Part shown: positions 49,118-58,143 of the stretch, piece by piece
Numbering within the stretch: position 1 is the first letter of the stretch
How the letters are laid out: every line of letters begins with the position of its first letter
Assembly (NCBI GenBank): GCA_963703075.1
Contig: OY969786.1
Coordinates: forward strand, 1,922,001-1,986,000
Length of the DNA: 64,000 nucleotides
Reading direction: 5' to 3'
DNA from: Korobacter sp963703075
GTDB lineage: Bacteria; Acidobacteriota; Terriglobia; Terriglobales; Acidobacteriaceae
Program-made: the position numbers and the translations under genes
The notes under the pieces: generated by a model
Told to the model about the DNA's origin: nothing
Seen by the model: only the letters and a program-made list of their open reading frames with translations
Database searches by the model: none

Positions 49118-50626
49118 CTATTGCGCAGTTTGTACAGTCATCAAGCCGGAGGTAACCGATCCCTGGTCAGCCTCCATGATGAAGGCACTTGAGGGCGAGT
49201 ACTGATAGATACGGAAGTCTTCCGTTCCGATCCCGGTGTTGGTCAACGTGAGTTGGCCAATGTTATTGGAGTCGAAGGAGAAAGTTCCGGTACCGGTGTT
49301 GATGTTCGGCGACCCGAATATGTTCAGGCCCTGGGTGTAGCCGGAGACGGTGCCGCTCGCATTCTTAAAGAGTGTTGCGTCCGTCAGACCCTCCCCCGCT
49401 CCGCCGGAGATCGCCCATCCACTCTGGTAGAAACCGAACGTAGCGCTATCCGCATAGGTCGGCCCGCCGGTTTGTGCGTTGATCGCGCCAGTTTCGGCGC
49501 GATCACTGTTTGTCGAGAGAAAGAATCCGCGTCCAGCATTGGTGAGCCACACAATCGCGTTGGTCATCGGAGCGATGGTCGCCCCGCTCCCGGGCGAAAG
49601 AGTCAGCACGTCACGGGTTGCTCCGCCTACATTCGAAGCGGTTCCGGCGGCAGTAAACGAGACCCCGATTTGACCGTTCGCATCGTAGACCGTGTCGATG
49701 ATGCCAGAGGTAATGCTGCCGGCTCCATTTCCGGTAAAGAGGCCGCCTTCGGTGATCTGAATGATTCCGCCTGAACTATAGGGGGGATAGCCTGCGCCCA
49801 GGAAAGCGTAAGGCCCGCTGAGAATACTGCCGGCAGGCACTACGCCTCCGGTGACCTCGGCCCTTCCCTGCATGCCAGCCGTTGCATCGTTGGAAACGAT
49901 CTCCAGAGTATTGGCGTCAACTACGTAATACACGAATCCCATCGTCGGCAACGTGCCCGTGGTCAGGGTGAATCCACCACGACCCGTGGTGTTGTCATAC
50001 GCGGTCGGGGTGACGGTGCCGGTAGCAAGGGTGATCGGAGTGCCATCATTGTTCATGTCCGCAGACACAGCGCCGGATCCAAGGTTCATAACACCCACTA
50101 CGCCCCAGGCGTGCAAGCCCGAGGTGAGGCCCGACGCCTGGAAGACGTAATTGCCAGACGGTTGGGCGGCAATCGCCGCCGCGTTCTGCTGCTCAACCAC
50201 GCCCGATAACGCCCACGCGGCATCCGTCGAAACGATATAGCCGCCGGTCGTATTGGTGAGCATGATGAGATAGGTATCGCTGTTCGACCCGTTGTTCAGA
50301 TTCAAAGACACCTTGCCATCGGTGGCGACGGAGTACGTGCCGGTGAGCGACGTGATCGCCGTATCCGACCCGCCGATGTTCAAATCCCAAGCTCCGGCAG
50401 TGATGTTTCCGTTACCATCGGCCACCATGTAGCCAACCGAACGAATGACGGAGGTCGAGGAACAGACGCTGGTACATTGACCCATCATCGTAAAGACATA
50501 CCTGCCGCTGTAGCTTGCGTTGGTGAAATTGGCTGAACCGGTGCCTGGGTTCGCGGGCCCGCCTCCGCCACACGCCGCCAGAAAAGCGAGAGAGAGAGCC
50601 GCCGCAAACAGGCCAAACGTTTTCAT
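49118..50626 (-). CDS. Gly/Ser/Thr-rich lipoprotein
   Basis: 502 residues from the ATG at 50626 (AAGGAG upstream). The signal peptide ends in a lipobox: LAFLAACGGGG, with Cys as the lipid-anchored residue. The mature part is a long series of beta-type, Gly/Ser/Thr/Asn-rich segments (NASYSGRYVFTMMGQCTS, GNITAGAWDLNIGGSDTAIT and similar repeats), as found in cell-surface lipoproteins of acidobacteria. It probably sits on the cell surface; function unknown. The region upstream of the ATG on this strand has no good ribosome site. Confidence 0.75.
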   Translation of the reverse strand: MKTFGLFAAALSLAFLAACGGGGPANPGTGSANFTNASYSGRYVFTMMGQCTSVCSSTSVIRSVGYMVADGNGNITAGAWDLNIGGSDTAITSLTGTYSVATDGKVSLNLNNGSNSDTYLIMLTNTTGGYIVSTDAAWALSGVVEQQNAAAIAAQPSGNYVFQASGLTSGLHAWGVVGVMNLGSGAVSADMNNDGTPITLATGTVTPTAYDNTTGRGGFTLTTGTLPTMGFVYYVVDANTLEIVSNDATAGMQGRAEVTGGVVPAGSILSGPYAFLGAGYPPYSSGGIIQITEGGLFTGNGAGSITSGIIDTVYDANGQIGVSFTAAGTASNVGGATRDVLTLSPGSGATIAPMTNAIVWLTNAGRGFFLSTNSDRAETGAINAQTGGPTYADSATFGFYQSGWAISGGAGEGLTDATLFKNASGTVSGYTQGLNIFGSPNINTGTGTFSFDSNNIGQLTLTNTGIGTEDFRIYQYSPSSAFIMEADQGSVTSGLMTVQTAQ

Positions 50627-50830
50627 GGAACTGGTACTCCTTATTGAAATACGGTTTGAAGAAGGTCTATTGCGCACTATACCGCACCGAATTAAGGCCC
50701 GAGCAGGAATACACTTCACGAACTTACAACCCAAGTTACTGAGAAAGTTCCGGCCTCTTCGTGCAAACTTTTGTAAGGGCGCAGAAATGCACCTCAGAGA
50801 AAATTTGAGGTGGCACATGGTCAATGAGAG

Positions 50831-52282
50831 TTAAAGGATGTCAGGACGAGGCTCGAGGCTTTCACGACGGTCGCGTCGCCAATAAAAGTACGCCGGGGCA
50901 CCCAGCAACATGATGCCAACCCCCGCGAGCGACTCGACGGGCTTCGACCACATCGCATTCAGCGCCCACGCCCCGCAGATCAGGCAATACGCCAGCGGTA
51001 CATACGGATAGCCGGGACATTTGTAAGGGCGTGGCATGTCGGGACGTTTTCGCCGCAGGACAAAAATGCTCGAAGCCGCGGCTGCGTAAGCAATCACGCT
51101 CACGAACATCACGTAGGTGAAGAGCTGGTCGTATCTCCCGGTCAGTACCAGGGCGCACGACCAGATGCCCTGCACGGCCAGACTGAAAGCCGGAGTTCGC
51201 CAGCGCGGATGCACTTCGGCGAGCTTCTTAAAGAAAATTCCGTCGGCCGCCATGGCGTAGTACACGCGCGCACCGCTGAGAATGCAACTGGCCGCCGCAC
51301 CAAAGCACGAAATCGCAACCAGCGCACTGAGCCAACGGCCTGCCGCAGGGAAAAACAGCAATTTAGCCGCTGACTCTCCGACAGTGGGCTGCTCAGCCAT
51401 GGTGGCCATCGGCATTGCATACAGATAAAGGATATTGACCAGGATAATGATGGCGGCAACGATCCCGATGCCATACATGAGGGAGCGCGGCACGTTCTTT
51501 TCGGGCTCCTTCACCTCGCCCGCGACCCAGGTAATGTAGACCCAGCCATCGTAAACCCAGAACACTGCGATCAACGCGACGCCGAAGCCGCTCATCAATG
51601 CCCGCGTGCTGACGTGTCCGGGAATAGGCGCGGTGAGATTCGACCAGTGCCCGTGGCCGAAGGCGAACCCGAGCAAAAGGAATCCGCCGATCGCCAGGAA
51701 CTTCGCCCAGGTCGCTACATTCTGCAAGATCACCGCCGGACGCAAGCCGACGATGTTGATCCAGGTCAAAAACAGGATCGCGACAATGGCGACCAGGTGT
51801 CCCATGTTGAACGACCACGCGCCAATCGAGAAAATCGTGCGCGATGCGTGCAATGGTGGAATGATTGCGCCTGCATACGCGGCGAAGCCCGCGGCGATAG
51901 CGGCGATGCTTCCAGTCACATTTACCGAGAAGATCATCCAGCCATACAGGAAGGCGACGAATTCGCCATAGGCTTCGCGTAAATAGATGTACTGGCCGCC
52001 GGCCTCAGGAAACATGCTGCCGAGTTCCGCGACCGAGTAACACGCCAGCACCGACACGATTCCGCCCACAACCCATGCAAGCATGAACAATAAGGGTGTG
52101 TGCGTCGAGGCGGCAACGTCGCTCGACGTCAGGAATAATCCCGAGCCAATGATGCCTCCGACCAACAGGAGCACCGCATCGCCGAGAGACATGCCGCGCA
52201 CCAGCGTCGGCTTCTCGGGAATCGAGGGCGTTGCCGTTTCCCCGAGAACCGCGTGCGACGCGGATGCTTGGTTATAATTCAT
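50831..52282 (-). CDS. APC-superfamily amino-acid permease
   Basis: 483 residues with about 12 membrane segments. The family N-terminus is LLVGGIIGSGLFLTSSDVAA, the GSG motif of TM1; SVAELGSMFPEAGGQYIYLR is the conserved segment after TM2, and YDGWVYITWVAGEVKEPEKN is the TM6 region. Substrate specificity is not clear; the LAT-like appearance suggests amino-acid exchange or uptake. It is divergent from the Rieske oxygenase with only 24 bases between start codons, so promoters of the two must overlap the genes. Confidence 0.88.
   Translation of the reverse strand: MNYNQASASHAVLGETATPSIPEKPTLVRGMSLGDAVLLLVGGIIGSGLFLTSSDVAASTHTPLLFMLAWVVGGIVSVLACYSVAELGSMFPEAGGQYIYLREAYGEFVAFLYGWMIFSVNVTGSIAAIAAGFAAYAGAIIPPLHASRTIFSIGAWSFNMGHLVAIVAILFLTWINIVGLRPAVILQNVATWAKFLAIGGFLLLGFAFGHGHWSNLTAPIPGHVSTRALMSGFGVALIAVFWVYDGWVYITWVAGEVKEPEKNVPRSLMYGIGIVAAIIILVNILYLYAMPMATMAEQPTVGESAAKLLFFPAAGRWLSALVAISCFGAAASCILSGARVYYAMAADGIFFKKLAEVHPRWRTPAFSLAVQGIWSCALVLTGRYDQLFTYVMFVSVIAYAAAASSIFVLRRKRPDMPRPYKCPGYPYVPLAYCLICGAWALNAMWSKPVESLAGVGIMLLGAPAYFYWRRDRRESLEPRPDIL
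52273..52278 (+). promoter_or_regulatory. TATAAT box between permease and Rieske genes
   Basis: TATAAT lies 29 bases before the start of the Rieske gene, within the first codons of the divergent permease. A matching -35 hexamer is not obvious, so it may be a weak or activator-dependent promoter. Confidence 0.35.
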
Positions 52283-52306
52283 TCGATTGTCGGAAGGTAT
52301 TGAAGC

Positions 52307-53398
52307 ATGCCACAGAGCGTCAACAGAATTCCGCAGCCCTTGATCGACGAACTGGAAAGCGCCTTTACGCTTCCCGCCAACTATTATGTCGATCCTTCAT
52401 TGCTCGAGCAGGAAAAACATCAGATTTTCTGGCGTACGTGGCAAATCGTGGGGCGCGCGGAACAAGTCAAAAATCCAGGAGATTACTTCACCCTCGACCT
52501 CTGCGGCGAGCCGTTGCTCATCACCCGTGACACTGAAAAGAAGCTGCGCGGCTTTTATAACGTGTGCCGTCACCGCGCCGGGCCACCCGCCGAAGGTTGC
52601 GGAACCCGCAAGCTCTTTCGCTGCGGATATCACGGTTGGACCTATGGTCTTGACGGCCGTCTTTTGAACGCGCCGGAAATGGACGGCACGGCAAATTTCA
52701 ACGCCGAGGATTTCCGCCTTCGTCCGGTGCAGGTCGCGGAATGGGAAGGCCAGATTTTCGCCAATCTTGATCCAGATGCCGAACCATTGCTCACGGCGCT
52801 GCGCGAATTGCCTGTGCAAGCCGCAAAATACAATTTCGGTAGCTTGCGACTGGCCGGCCGGCGCGATTACCCGATGCAATGCAATTGGAAGGTCTACATC
52901 GACAACTATCTCGAGGGCTATCATCTGCCCAGCGTCCATCCCAGCCTGAATCGCGAACTTGATTACAACGCCTACGTCACGAAGTTGTTTGAGAAGCACT
53001 CGCTTCAGGCAAGCCCGATCCGCGGCCCTGAAAACGAGAGCACAGTGGACCGGCACTACAAGCAGGCCGAAGGAGACTTGGAAGCGGAATACTTCTGGAT
53101 TTTTCCCAACTGGATGCTGAATTGCTATCCCGATAACGTGTCGCTCAACATCGTGCTGCCCACCGGGCCCGAATCATGCGTTGCGATCTTCGAGTGGTAT
53201 TTCCCCGCGGATCGGCTGCCGGACGCCGAACAAACGATGAAGTTCAGCGACGAGATCCAGGTGGAAGATGGCCACATCTGCGAGGTGGTACACAAGAATC
53301 TCAAGTCGCAGTCCTACGACCGGGGACGCTACAGCGCGAAGCAGGAAAAAGGAGTTCACCACTTCCATCGGCTGTATGCGGAGGCGATGGGCCTATAA
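52307..53398 (+). CDS. Rieske non-haem iron oxygenase, alpha subunit
   Basis: 363 residues. The Rieske [2Fe-2S] centre is in residues about 85-115: CRHRAG, then CGYHGW. The catalytic mononuclear iron uses YLEGYHLPSVH (two His) with an Asp further on. The family is that of aromatic-ring or quaternary-amine oxygenases, such as carnitine or glycine-betaine monooxygenase alpha subunits. No reductase or ferredoxin gene is adjacent, so electron donors are encoded elsewhere. It is divergent from the amino-acid permease, which may supply its substrate or a related compound. Confidence 0.9.
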   Translation: MPQSVNRIPQPLIDELESAFTLPANYYVDPSLLEQEKHQIFWRTWQIVGRAEQVKNPGDYFTLDLCGEPLLITRDTEKKLRGFYNVCRHRAGPPAEGCGTRKLFRCGYHGWTYGLDGRLLNAPEMDGTANFNAEDFRLRPVQVAEWEGQIFANLDPDAEPLLTALRELPVQAAKYNFGSLRLAGRRDYPMQCNWKVYIDNYLEGYHLPSVHPSLNRELDYNAYVTKLFEKHSLQASPIRGPENESTVDRHYKQAEGDLEAEYFWIFPNWMLNCYPDNVSLNIVLPTGPESCVAIFEWYFPADRLPDAEQTMKFSDEIQVEDGHICEVVHKNLKSQSYDRGRYSAKQEKGVHHFHRLYAEAMGL

Positions 53399-53421
53399 AA
53401 ATCGGGCACCGGAGGCCCGAT
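53394..53421 (-). terminator. terminator of the AhbD-YwiC unit
   Basis: Stem ATCGGGC (53401-53407) and GCCCGAT (53415-53421) with a seven-base loop. On the minus strand it is followed by TTTTTAT. It lies downstream of the YwiC-like gene, opposite the Rieske gene. Confidence 0.75.
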
Positions 53422-53464
53422 GCCCAAAAGAAATGCCAGAAAGCCGGTGCTCGGGAATTGCGAG

Positions 53465-54328
53465 CTACAGAAAGCTTTTCCAAGCGAATGCGACAAACAA
53501 CAGGAGTCCGAACGAAATTGAGTGCGTAAGTTCCGATAAGCCAAGGCGCGTGAGCGCCAGGGGAGCAGGCTTCTTAAAGAAAAACATTAATCCGCAAGCA
53601 ACGATTGGAATAAACGCGCAGAGCACCAACTTTGGCAGCATGCCCACCGAACACGCGCCGTAGACCGCAGCAAACATCACGACCTGTCCGAAGAAAAACC
53701 CCAGTCCCCGGTCCAGTCGTTCGACAAAGCCTCGCACCCGCGAGTGATGCAGGGTGAGTTGCACATAGTGGATTTGATCGCCGGCGAAGATCCAGTTCGC
53801 CAGCCACAGCGCCCCGGCGGTGGCATCGAAACGTCCGACCACCACGTAATACGCTGCGGCGGCGGCAGAGCTCAGTCCGGCCGCGCCGATCATTTGCGCG
53901 AGCATCCTATACTTGCGCGAAATGGAGCGAGCCAGCATCTGTAAAAGGAATGCCACGAAAGCTCCCGCACCGATGGCCAGCAGACCGCGGTTCTTTCCGC
54001 CCCACAACAGCGCGGTCAGCGTGATGACCGAAATCGTTGCCAGGGCGAAGATCGATTTGATGGCAAGGATCCGCTCCGGCACGCTTTGCGCCCGCATTGG
54101 CGAAGTGCCCAGCAAGCTTTCTACTGGGGTCCGCAACCAGAACAGTCCAAGCGCTGCAGTAAGCAGTAACACCAATCCACTGACGTTGCTGCCGCGCAAG
54201 AATCCCACAGCCGCGCCGGATGCCAGTGGAACGAGCAACATTCCCCATGCACCGTGCTCGCGCGGAAAGATGATCGCTTTCCGCCTTGCCGCCGGGATGA
54301 TGTCGAGCGCCGGGGCCATTTCTGCCAT
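53465..54328 (-). CDS. YwiC-like integral membrane protein
   Basis: 287 residues from the ATG at 54328, chosen for GAGG six bases upstream; TTG and ATG codons slightly upstream are alternatives. The characteristic start IIFPREHGAWGMLLVPLASG and about eight membrane segments fit the YwiC-like family. In Bacillus subtilis, as I recall, ywiC lies beside the narGHJI/fnr region, but its own function is not settled. It follows the radical SAM gene by 20 bases on the same strand. The respiratory context supports a role in anaerobic metabolism, as inference. Confidence 0.75.
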   Translation of the reverse strand: MAEMAPALDIIPAARRKAIIFPREHGAWGMLLVPLASGAAVGFLRGSNVSGLVLLLTAALGLFWLRTPVESLLGTSPMRAQSVPERILAIKSIFALATISVITLTALLWGGKNRGLLAIGAGAFVAFLLQMLARSISRKYRMLAQMIGAAGLSSAAAAAYYVVVGRFDATAGALWLANWIFAGDQIHYVQLTLHHSRVRGFVERLDRGLGFFFGQVVMFAAVYGACSVGMLPKLVLCAFIPIVACGLMFFFKKPAPLALTRLGLSELTHSISFGLLLFVAFAWKSFL

Positions 54329-54348
54329 ATCGATCCTCATCAATCCGG

Positions 54349-55563
54349 TTACTTTCCCGTCCCGATGTTAACCAGGGACTTGGGCGTATAGACACAAAAC
54401 GGTTCTTCGCTCATGTAGTTGCCGGTTGCAGCGTAGGCACGAGCACGGCATCCCATGCACACGTGCTGGAACTCGCAGCATCCGCATTTGCCTTCTAATT
54501 TGCTGTCATCGCGCAGGTCAGCGAACACCTGCGAATGGTTCCAGATGTCGGCGAACCGCTGTTTTCGCAGGTCGCCGGCGATCGCCGGAAGATACCCACA
54601 GGGAAAAACTTCGCCTTCGTGGGAGAGGAAACATACGCCGGTTCCCGCCAGGCATCCCTTGGTCATGGCTGACATTTCACCGGGGTGTCCCCCCGGATGG
54701 CTGCTGGCAGCATGTGCGGGATGCACGCTGGGACGAATCACCACTCCAGTCGAGCCGGGCATCATCATGTCGGTCGGACCAATCGGGTGGGGAAATTCGT
54801 GTACTGCCGGAGTCGTGAGTTTGCGATCGGCGGCCCGCCGCTGCCGTGCTACGCGGTAGTAATGCGGCGCGCAGGTCGCCTTCAGCTCGATCCCACCCTC
54901 CAGCGAGCGATCGTAAAACCAGTTCAGCATCTCCTCATATTCCTGCGGCGGGACCATTTGATCTTCCGCAATGTCGACACCGCAACCTACCGGAACCAGC
55001 AGGAAGGTGTGTAGGGCATCCGCTCCAATTTCGCGCGAGAGGTCCAGCACCGAGGGAAGCTGGCTTGCGTTGTGTCGGGCAATCGTCATGTTGATCTGCA
55101 CCGACATGCCCAGCTCTTTCAGGTTGCGGAGGCCGTAAATTGCCGCCTCGAAAGCTCCGGGGATGCCGCGGAATGTGTCGTGCGTATGCGCGTCGGCGCC
55201 GTCGAGACTGATCGAGACCCGCTGCACACCGCTGTCAACGATCTTGCGGGCGACTTCCTTCGTCACCAGGGTGCCGTTAGTCCCGAGGGCAACACGGATT
55301 CCCTTTTCTGTCGCGAAGCGCGCCAGTTGGAAAATGTCGGGCCGGTAGAGCGGCTCGCCGCCGCTCAGCACCAGGATGGGGCTACAGAAATCGGCGATTT
55401 GCGAAATGATGTCGAGGGCACGGGGGGTAGAAAGATCCGTGGGTGAGGACAGTTCCGTCGCGGTGGCGCGGCAATGCACGCATCGCAAATTGCAGCCCTT
55501 GGTGACTTCCCAGAAAATTAATCGCGGGACGTATTCCTTTTTCCCGCCTCCTGTTGTGGACAT
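54349..55563 (-). CDS. AhbD/NirJ-like radical SAM haem-biosynthesis protein
   Basis: 404 residues from the ATG at 55563, with AAGGAG upstream. The radical SAM cluster motif is CNLRCVHC (near residue 25). A SPASM-type C-terminal domain carries further Cys residues, in GCLAGTGVCFLSHEGEVFPC and in GKCGCCEFQHVCMGCRARAY. This is the pattern of haem synthase AhbD (alternative haem pathway) and NirJ (haem d1). The context of c-type cytochromes fits haem supply. A mycofactocin- or peptide-type radical SAM role is less likely. It heads a two-gene unit with YwiC, with a CRP/FNR-like box 93 bases upstream. Confidence 0.75.
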   Translation of the reverse strand: MSTTGGGKKEYVPRLIFWEVTKGCNLRCVHCRATATELSSPTDLSTPRALDIISQIADFCSPILVLSGGEPLYRPDIFQLARFATEKGIRVALGTNGTLVTKEVARKIVDSGVQRVSISLDGADAHTHDTFRGIPGAFEAAIYGLRNLKELGMSVQINMTIARHNASQLPSVLDLSREIGADALHTFLLVPVGCGVDIAEDQMVPPQEYEEMLNWFYDRSLEGGIELKATCAPHYYRVARQRRAADRKLTTPAVHEFPHPIGPTDMMMPGSTGVVIRPSVHPAHAASSHPGGHPGEMSAMTKGCLAGTGVCFLSHEGEVFPCGYLPAIAGDLRKQRFADIWNHSQVFADLRDDSKLEGKCGCCEFQHVCMGCRARAYAATGNYMSEEPFCVYTPKSLVNIGTGK

Positions 55564-55655
55564 TGCGTCTCCTTGCCCGATGTTCACGGGTCTTTCGGAC
55601 GTTCCCAAGATAGGAAATTCGCGACCGAACCTCCGTGTCTCACGTCACCAAGGCG

Positions 55656-55670
55656 TGTGATGTTCGTCAC
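55656..55670. promoter_or_regulatory. CRP/FNR-type palindrome upstream of the radical SAM gene
   Basis: TGTGA-TGTTCG-TCAC, a close match to the CRP-type TGTGA-N6-TCACA. It lies 93 bases upstream of the AhbD-like start and about 50 bases before the DUF4184 gene, so it could serve either. A second site of the same form is upstream of the cytochrome operon at 60589. Confidence 0.65.
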
Positions 55671-55721
55671 CCTGTCTTTTTAGGAGGCGCGATTTCTTAG
55701 AGTTACGGGATAATCGGGGGA

Positions 55722-56507
55722 ATGCCATTTACCGTATCCCACGCCGCTGCGGTGCTGCCGTTTCGCCGGACCGGACTGATATGGTCGGCGCTGGTGATCG
55801 GCAGCTTCGGGCCCGATTTTGAATATTTCCTGCGAATGTCCGCTGGCAGCCGAGCCTGGCACCACTTCCCCGCGGTCTTTTTGTACTGTTTACCATTCAC
55901 GGTTTTGGCTTTCTATCTCTTTCAGGGAGTGATGAAACGCCCGATCGTCGCGCTCCTGCCGGTCTCGATCCAGCGCCGCCTCGACCCAGGCGGAAATCCG
56001 TTTCCGAAGACTTTCTCCAACATTCTCGTGCTCCTCGTCTCTTTGCTGATTGGCATCGGCACGCATTTGCTTTGGGATTCCTTCACCCACCCGGGTGATT
56101 GGCCCACCACGCATATCGCGGCCCTACGGGAGACACTCGGTCTGCCATTTGCCCCGTACTTGCGCGGCTGGTCCCTCGCGCAATCTCTGAGCACGGTGGC
56201 CGGACTCTTCATCCTCGGCATCTCTCTTACCCTCTGGTATCGGAAAACTGCCTCCAGCAGAAACATCGCTCTCTTGCGTGTTCCGTCTCGCGTGAAGCTC
56301 ACAATCTGCCTGGGAATTATTGCGATCTCGCTGGCTGGCGGCGCGTGGCATGCCTATTCCTTGTGGGGATTCCAACGTTTGAGCCTGCACGGAGAAATGG
56401 TCCAAGTCGATTTCGTGATTGCTACGATCAGCTGGTTTCTCTGGCAATTACTCGGCTATAGCGCGGTTGTAACGATCTTGCAAAAAACGAAAGGGGCTCA
56501 TCGCTGA
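55722..56507 (+). CDS. DUF4184 family membrane protein
   Basis: 261 residues. MPFTVSHAAAVLPFRRTG is the DUF4184 start, followed by SFGPDFEYFLRM and a HHFPAVFLYC segment, then about six membrane segments and the HLLWDSFTHPGDW motif with conserved His, Asp and Trp. The family resembles membrane metal-dependent hydrolases, but the function is unknown. The ATG follows an untranslated stretch with the CRP/FNR-like box. A terminator overlaps its stop codon. Confidence 0.88.
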   Translation: MPFTVSHAAAVLPFRRTGLIWSALVIGSFGPDFEYFLRMSAGSRAWHHFPAVFLYCLPFTVLAFYLFQGVMKRPIVALLPVSIQRRLDPGGNPFPKTFSNILVLLVSLLIGIGTHLLWDSFTHPGDWPTTHIAALRETLGLPFAPYLRGWSLAQSLSTVAGLFILGISLTLWYRKTASSRNIALLRVPSRVKLTICLGIIAISLAGGAWHAYSLWGFQRLSLHGEMVQVDFVIATISWFLWQLLGYSAVVTILQKTKGAHR

Positions 56508-56518
56508 GCCCCTCTTTC
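56488..56518. terminator. bidirectional terminator between DUF4184 and NapC genes
   Basis: Arms AGGGGCTCA (56492-56500) and TGAGCCCCT (56505-56513) with a four-base loop. CTTT follows on the plus strand, and CGTTTTTT on the minus strand. The second arm begins with the DUF4184 TGA stop. It serves the convergent cytochrome operon as well. Confidence 0.85.
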
Positions 56519-56531
56519 CTTCCAAGTTGCG

Positions 56532-58040
56532 CTACTGCGCTCCGCCTGTATGGCAATCGGAGCAATTCACCTGGCTCAAGGCGCCGATATCCACCGGATG
56601 CTTGAACGCCACTCCCGCGGCAGATCCCGCCAACTGCATGCCACCTTCTTCCTGGGACAGGATGGTGTGACAGATACTGCAATCCTTGCTGATGACCTTC
56701 CCTGCCTTACTCACGTGGTTGCCGTCGTGACATCGGAAGCATCCGTTGTAATAAAAGTGTCCGATGTTGTTGGGATGGGTCTTCCAATCAAGCTTCATCT
56801 CCGGGAAGGTGGTCGTCTTGAAGATGCGTTGCAACTCCACGGTGGCGTCCTTGATCTGTTGCGGTTTCTGCTGTGCAACCTGTGGATAGGTGCTCGCGTA
56901 ATACTTGGGGAATTCCGCCGCGATCGTGTTTAGAGCCTCATCTGTGCTTTTGTATTCCTTGGTGAGGACCGTGACCGCCTGCTGTTTGACGTAGGGAAGC
57001 GATACATCGATCCGGCCGGAAGCCAAAGCGTTGTCCACCGAACGGTCCGGCGGCACATAGATGTGCGAAGGACGATTGTGGCAATCGATGCAGTCCATCC
57101 GGCGCTGGTCTGCCTTCGCAACCTGATCCGCCGTCGGGGGATTATCTTTTGGGTAGTATTCCGTTACTTCACCTTTCTGATTGACCGCTTTCACGTACGA
57201 GATATTCTGCCGCTTCTCATCGGAGATGTAGGAGATCTTGTTGGCGATATTCATATGCCAGTGAATTCCCGTGGCCATGCCGTTATTCGCATCCCCGCCG
57301 CCGGTCTTCACCAAAACGTTTACGGTCCGCTCGGTATTTTTTTCGTCGTAGCCGAAATGGTTGATGGTCTTGAGCTGCGCGCCCCAGAACTTACTGGGCC
57401 AGTGACATTGTTCGCAGGTCTGCGCTGCCGGGCGCAGGTTCTTCACGGGTGAAGGAATGGGCCGCGGGAAAGTGTTAAACGTGGCTGCATACACCTGCCG
57501 CAAGCCTGACATCTTTGACTTCACATACCAGGACGCGCCCGAACCGACATGGCATTCTACGCAAGCGACGCGCGCGTGCGGCGACTGCTGATAGGCGGTG
57601 AATTCCGGATGCATGACCGTGTGGCAGAGCTCGCCGCAGAACTGCACTGAATCAGTGAATTCATAAGCGCGATAGCTGCCCACCGCACTTAGCATCAGGA
57701 AAACCACAACGAACGACAAGACAAACGCCAGCGAACTGCGCTGCTTCGGGCTGTTCAAGTCGAAAGTCGGCAGCGAGGCCTGTCCGCGCCTGCGCCGCTC
57801 CAGCAACATCCCTCCCGGGATCAGCAGGAGCCCGAGCACGAGAAATCCGGGCATGATCATGTAGCCGAGAATGCCCACGTAGGGGTTCGGGTGGTTCGAC
57901 ATCACGTCAATCAGAAACAGGAACAGGATGTTCGCTGCGGCGACGATCGCGAGCGCCATCCCGACCAGACTGATCGGATTGCGGGTTAACTTCTTGCCCT
58001 GTTCTGCACCGCTACGTTCATTCTCGGATTCATCCGGCAT
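56532..58040 (-). CDS. seven-haem NapC/NirT-type c cytochrome
   Basis: 502 residues from the ATG at 58040. A cytoplasmic Lys-rich start is followed by two or three membrane segments (about 25-50, 60-82 and 105-125), then a periplasmic multihaem domain. I count seven haem attachment sites: CGELCH (a CX3CH variant in the NapC-like first haem region), CVECH, CEQCH, CIDCH, CFRCH, CSICH and CSDCH. This arrangement is that of NapC/NirT quinol-oxidising cytochromes extended with more haems. It probably passes quinol electrons to periplasmic acceptors. It is the last gene of the three-cytochrome unit. Confidence 0.9.
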   Translation of the reverse strand: MPDESENERSGAEQGKKLTRNPISLVGMALAIVAAANILFLFLIDVMSNHPNPYVGILGYMIMPGFLVLGLLLIPGGMLLERRRRGQASLPTFDLNSPKQRSSLAFVLSFVVVFLMLSAVGSYRAYEFTDSVQFCGELCHTVMHPEFTAYQQSPHARVACVECHVGSGASWYVKSKMSGLRQVYAATFNTFPRPIPSPVKNLRPAAQTCEQCHWPSKFWGAQLKTINHFGYDEKNTERTVNVLVKTGGGDANNGMATGIHWHMNIANKISYISDEKRQNISYVKAVNQKGEVTEYYPKDNPPTADQVAKADQRRMDCIDCHNRPSHIYVPPDRSVDNALASGRIDVSLPYVKQQAVTVLTKEYKSTDEALNTIAAEFPKYYASTYPQVAQQKPQQIKDATVELQRIFKTTTFPEMKLDWKTHPNNIGHFYYNGCFRCHDGNHVSKAGKVISKDCSICHTILSQEEGGMQLAGSAAGVAFKHPVDIGALSQVNCSDCHTGGAQ

Positions 58041-58091
58041 CTTGCGTCCCCCAATTGCCACTTCGGCCGACCTGCGACACTTCCAAAACTT

Positions 58092-58117
58092 ACCGGCAGT
58101 GTGCGAACACTGCCGGT
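58092..58117 (-). other. intercistronic hairpin in the cytochrome operon
   Basis: An 11-bp perfect stem, ACCGGCAGTGT with ACACTGCCGGT, encloses a four-base loop, between the b561-fusion gene and the NapC-type gene. On the minus strand it is followed by only AAGTTTTGG, so it may be a partial terminator or an mRNA-stability element that sets the ratio of the two cytochromes. A TGTGA-N6-TCAA sequence at 58117-58131 overlaps its edge. Confidence 0.55.
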
Positions 58118-58143
58118 GTGACGAATTTCAACAGCATGCAACT

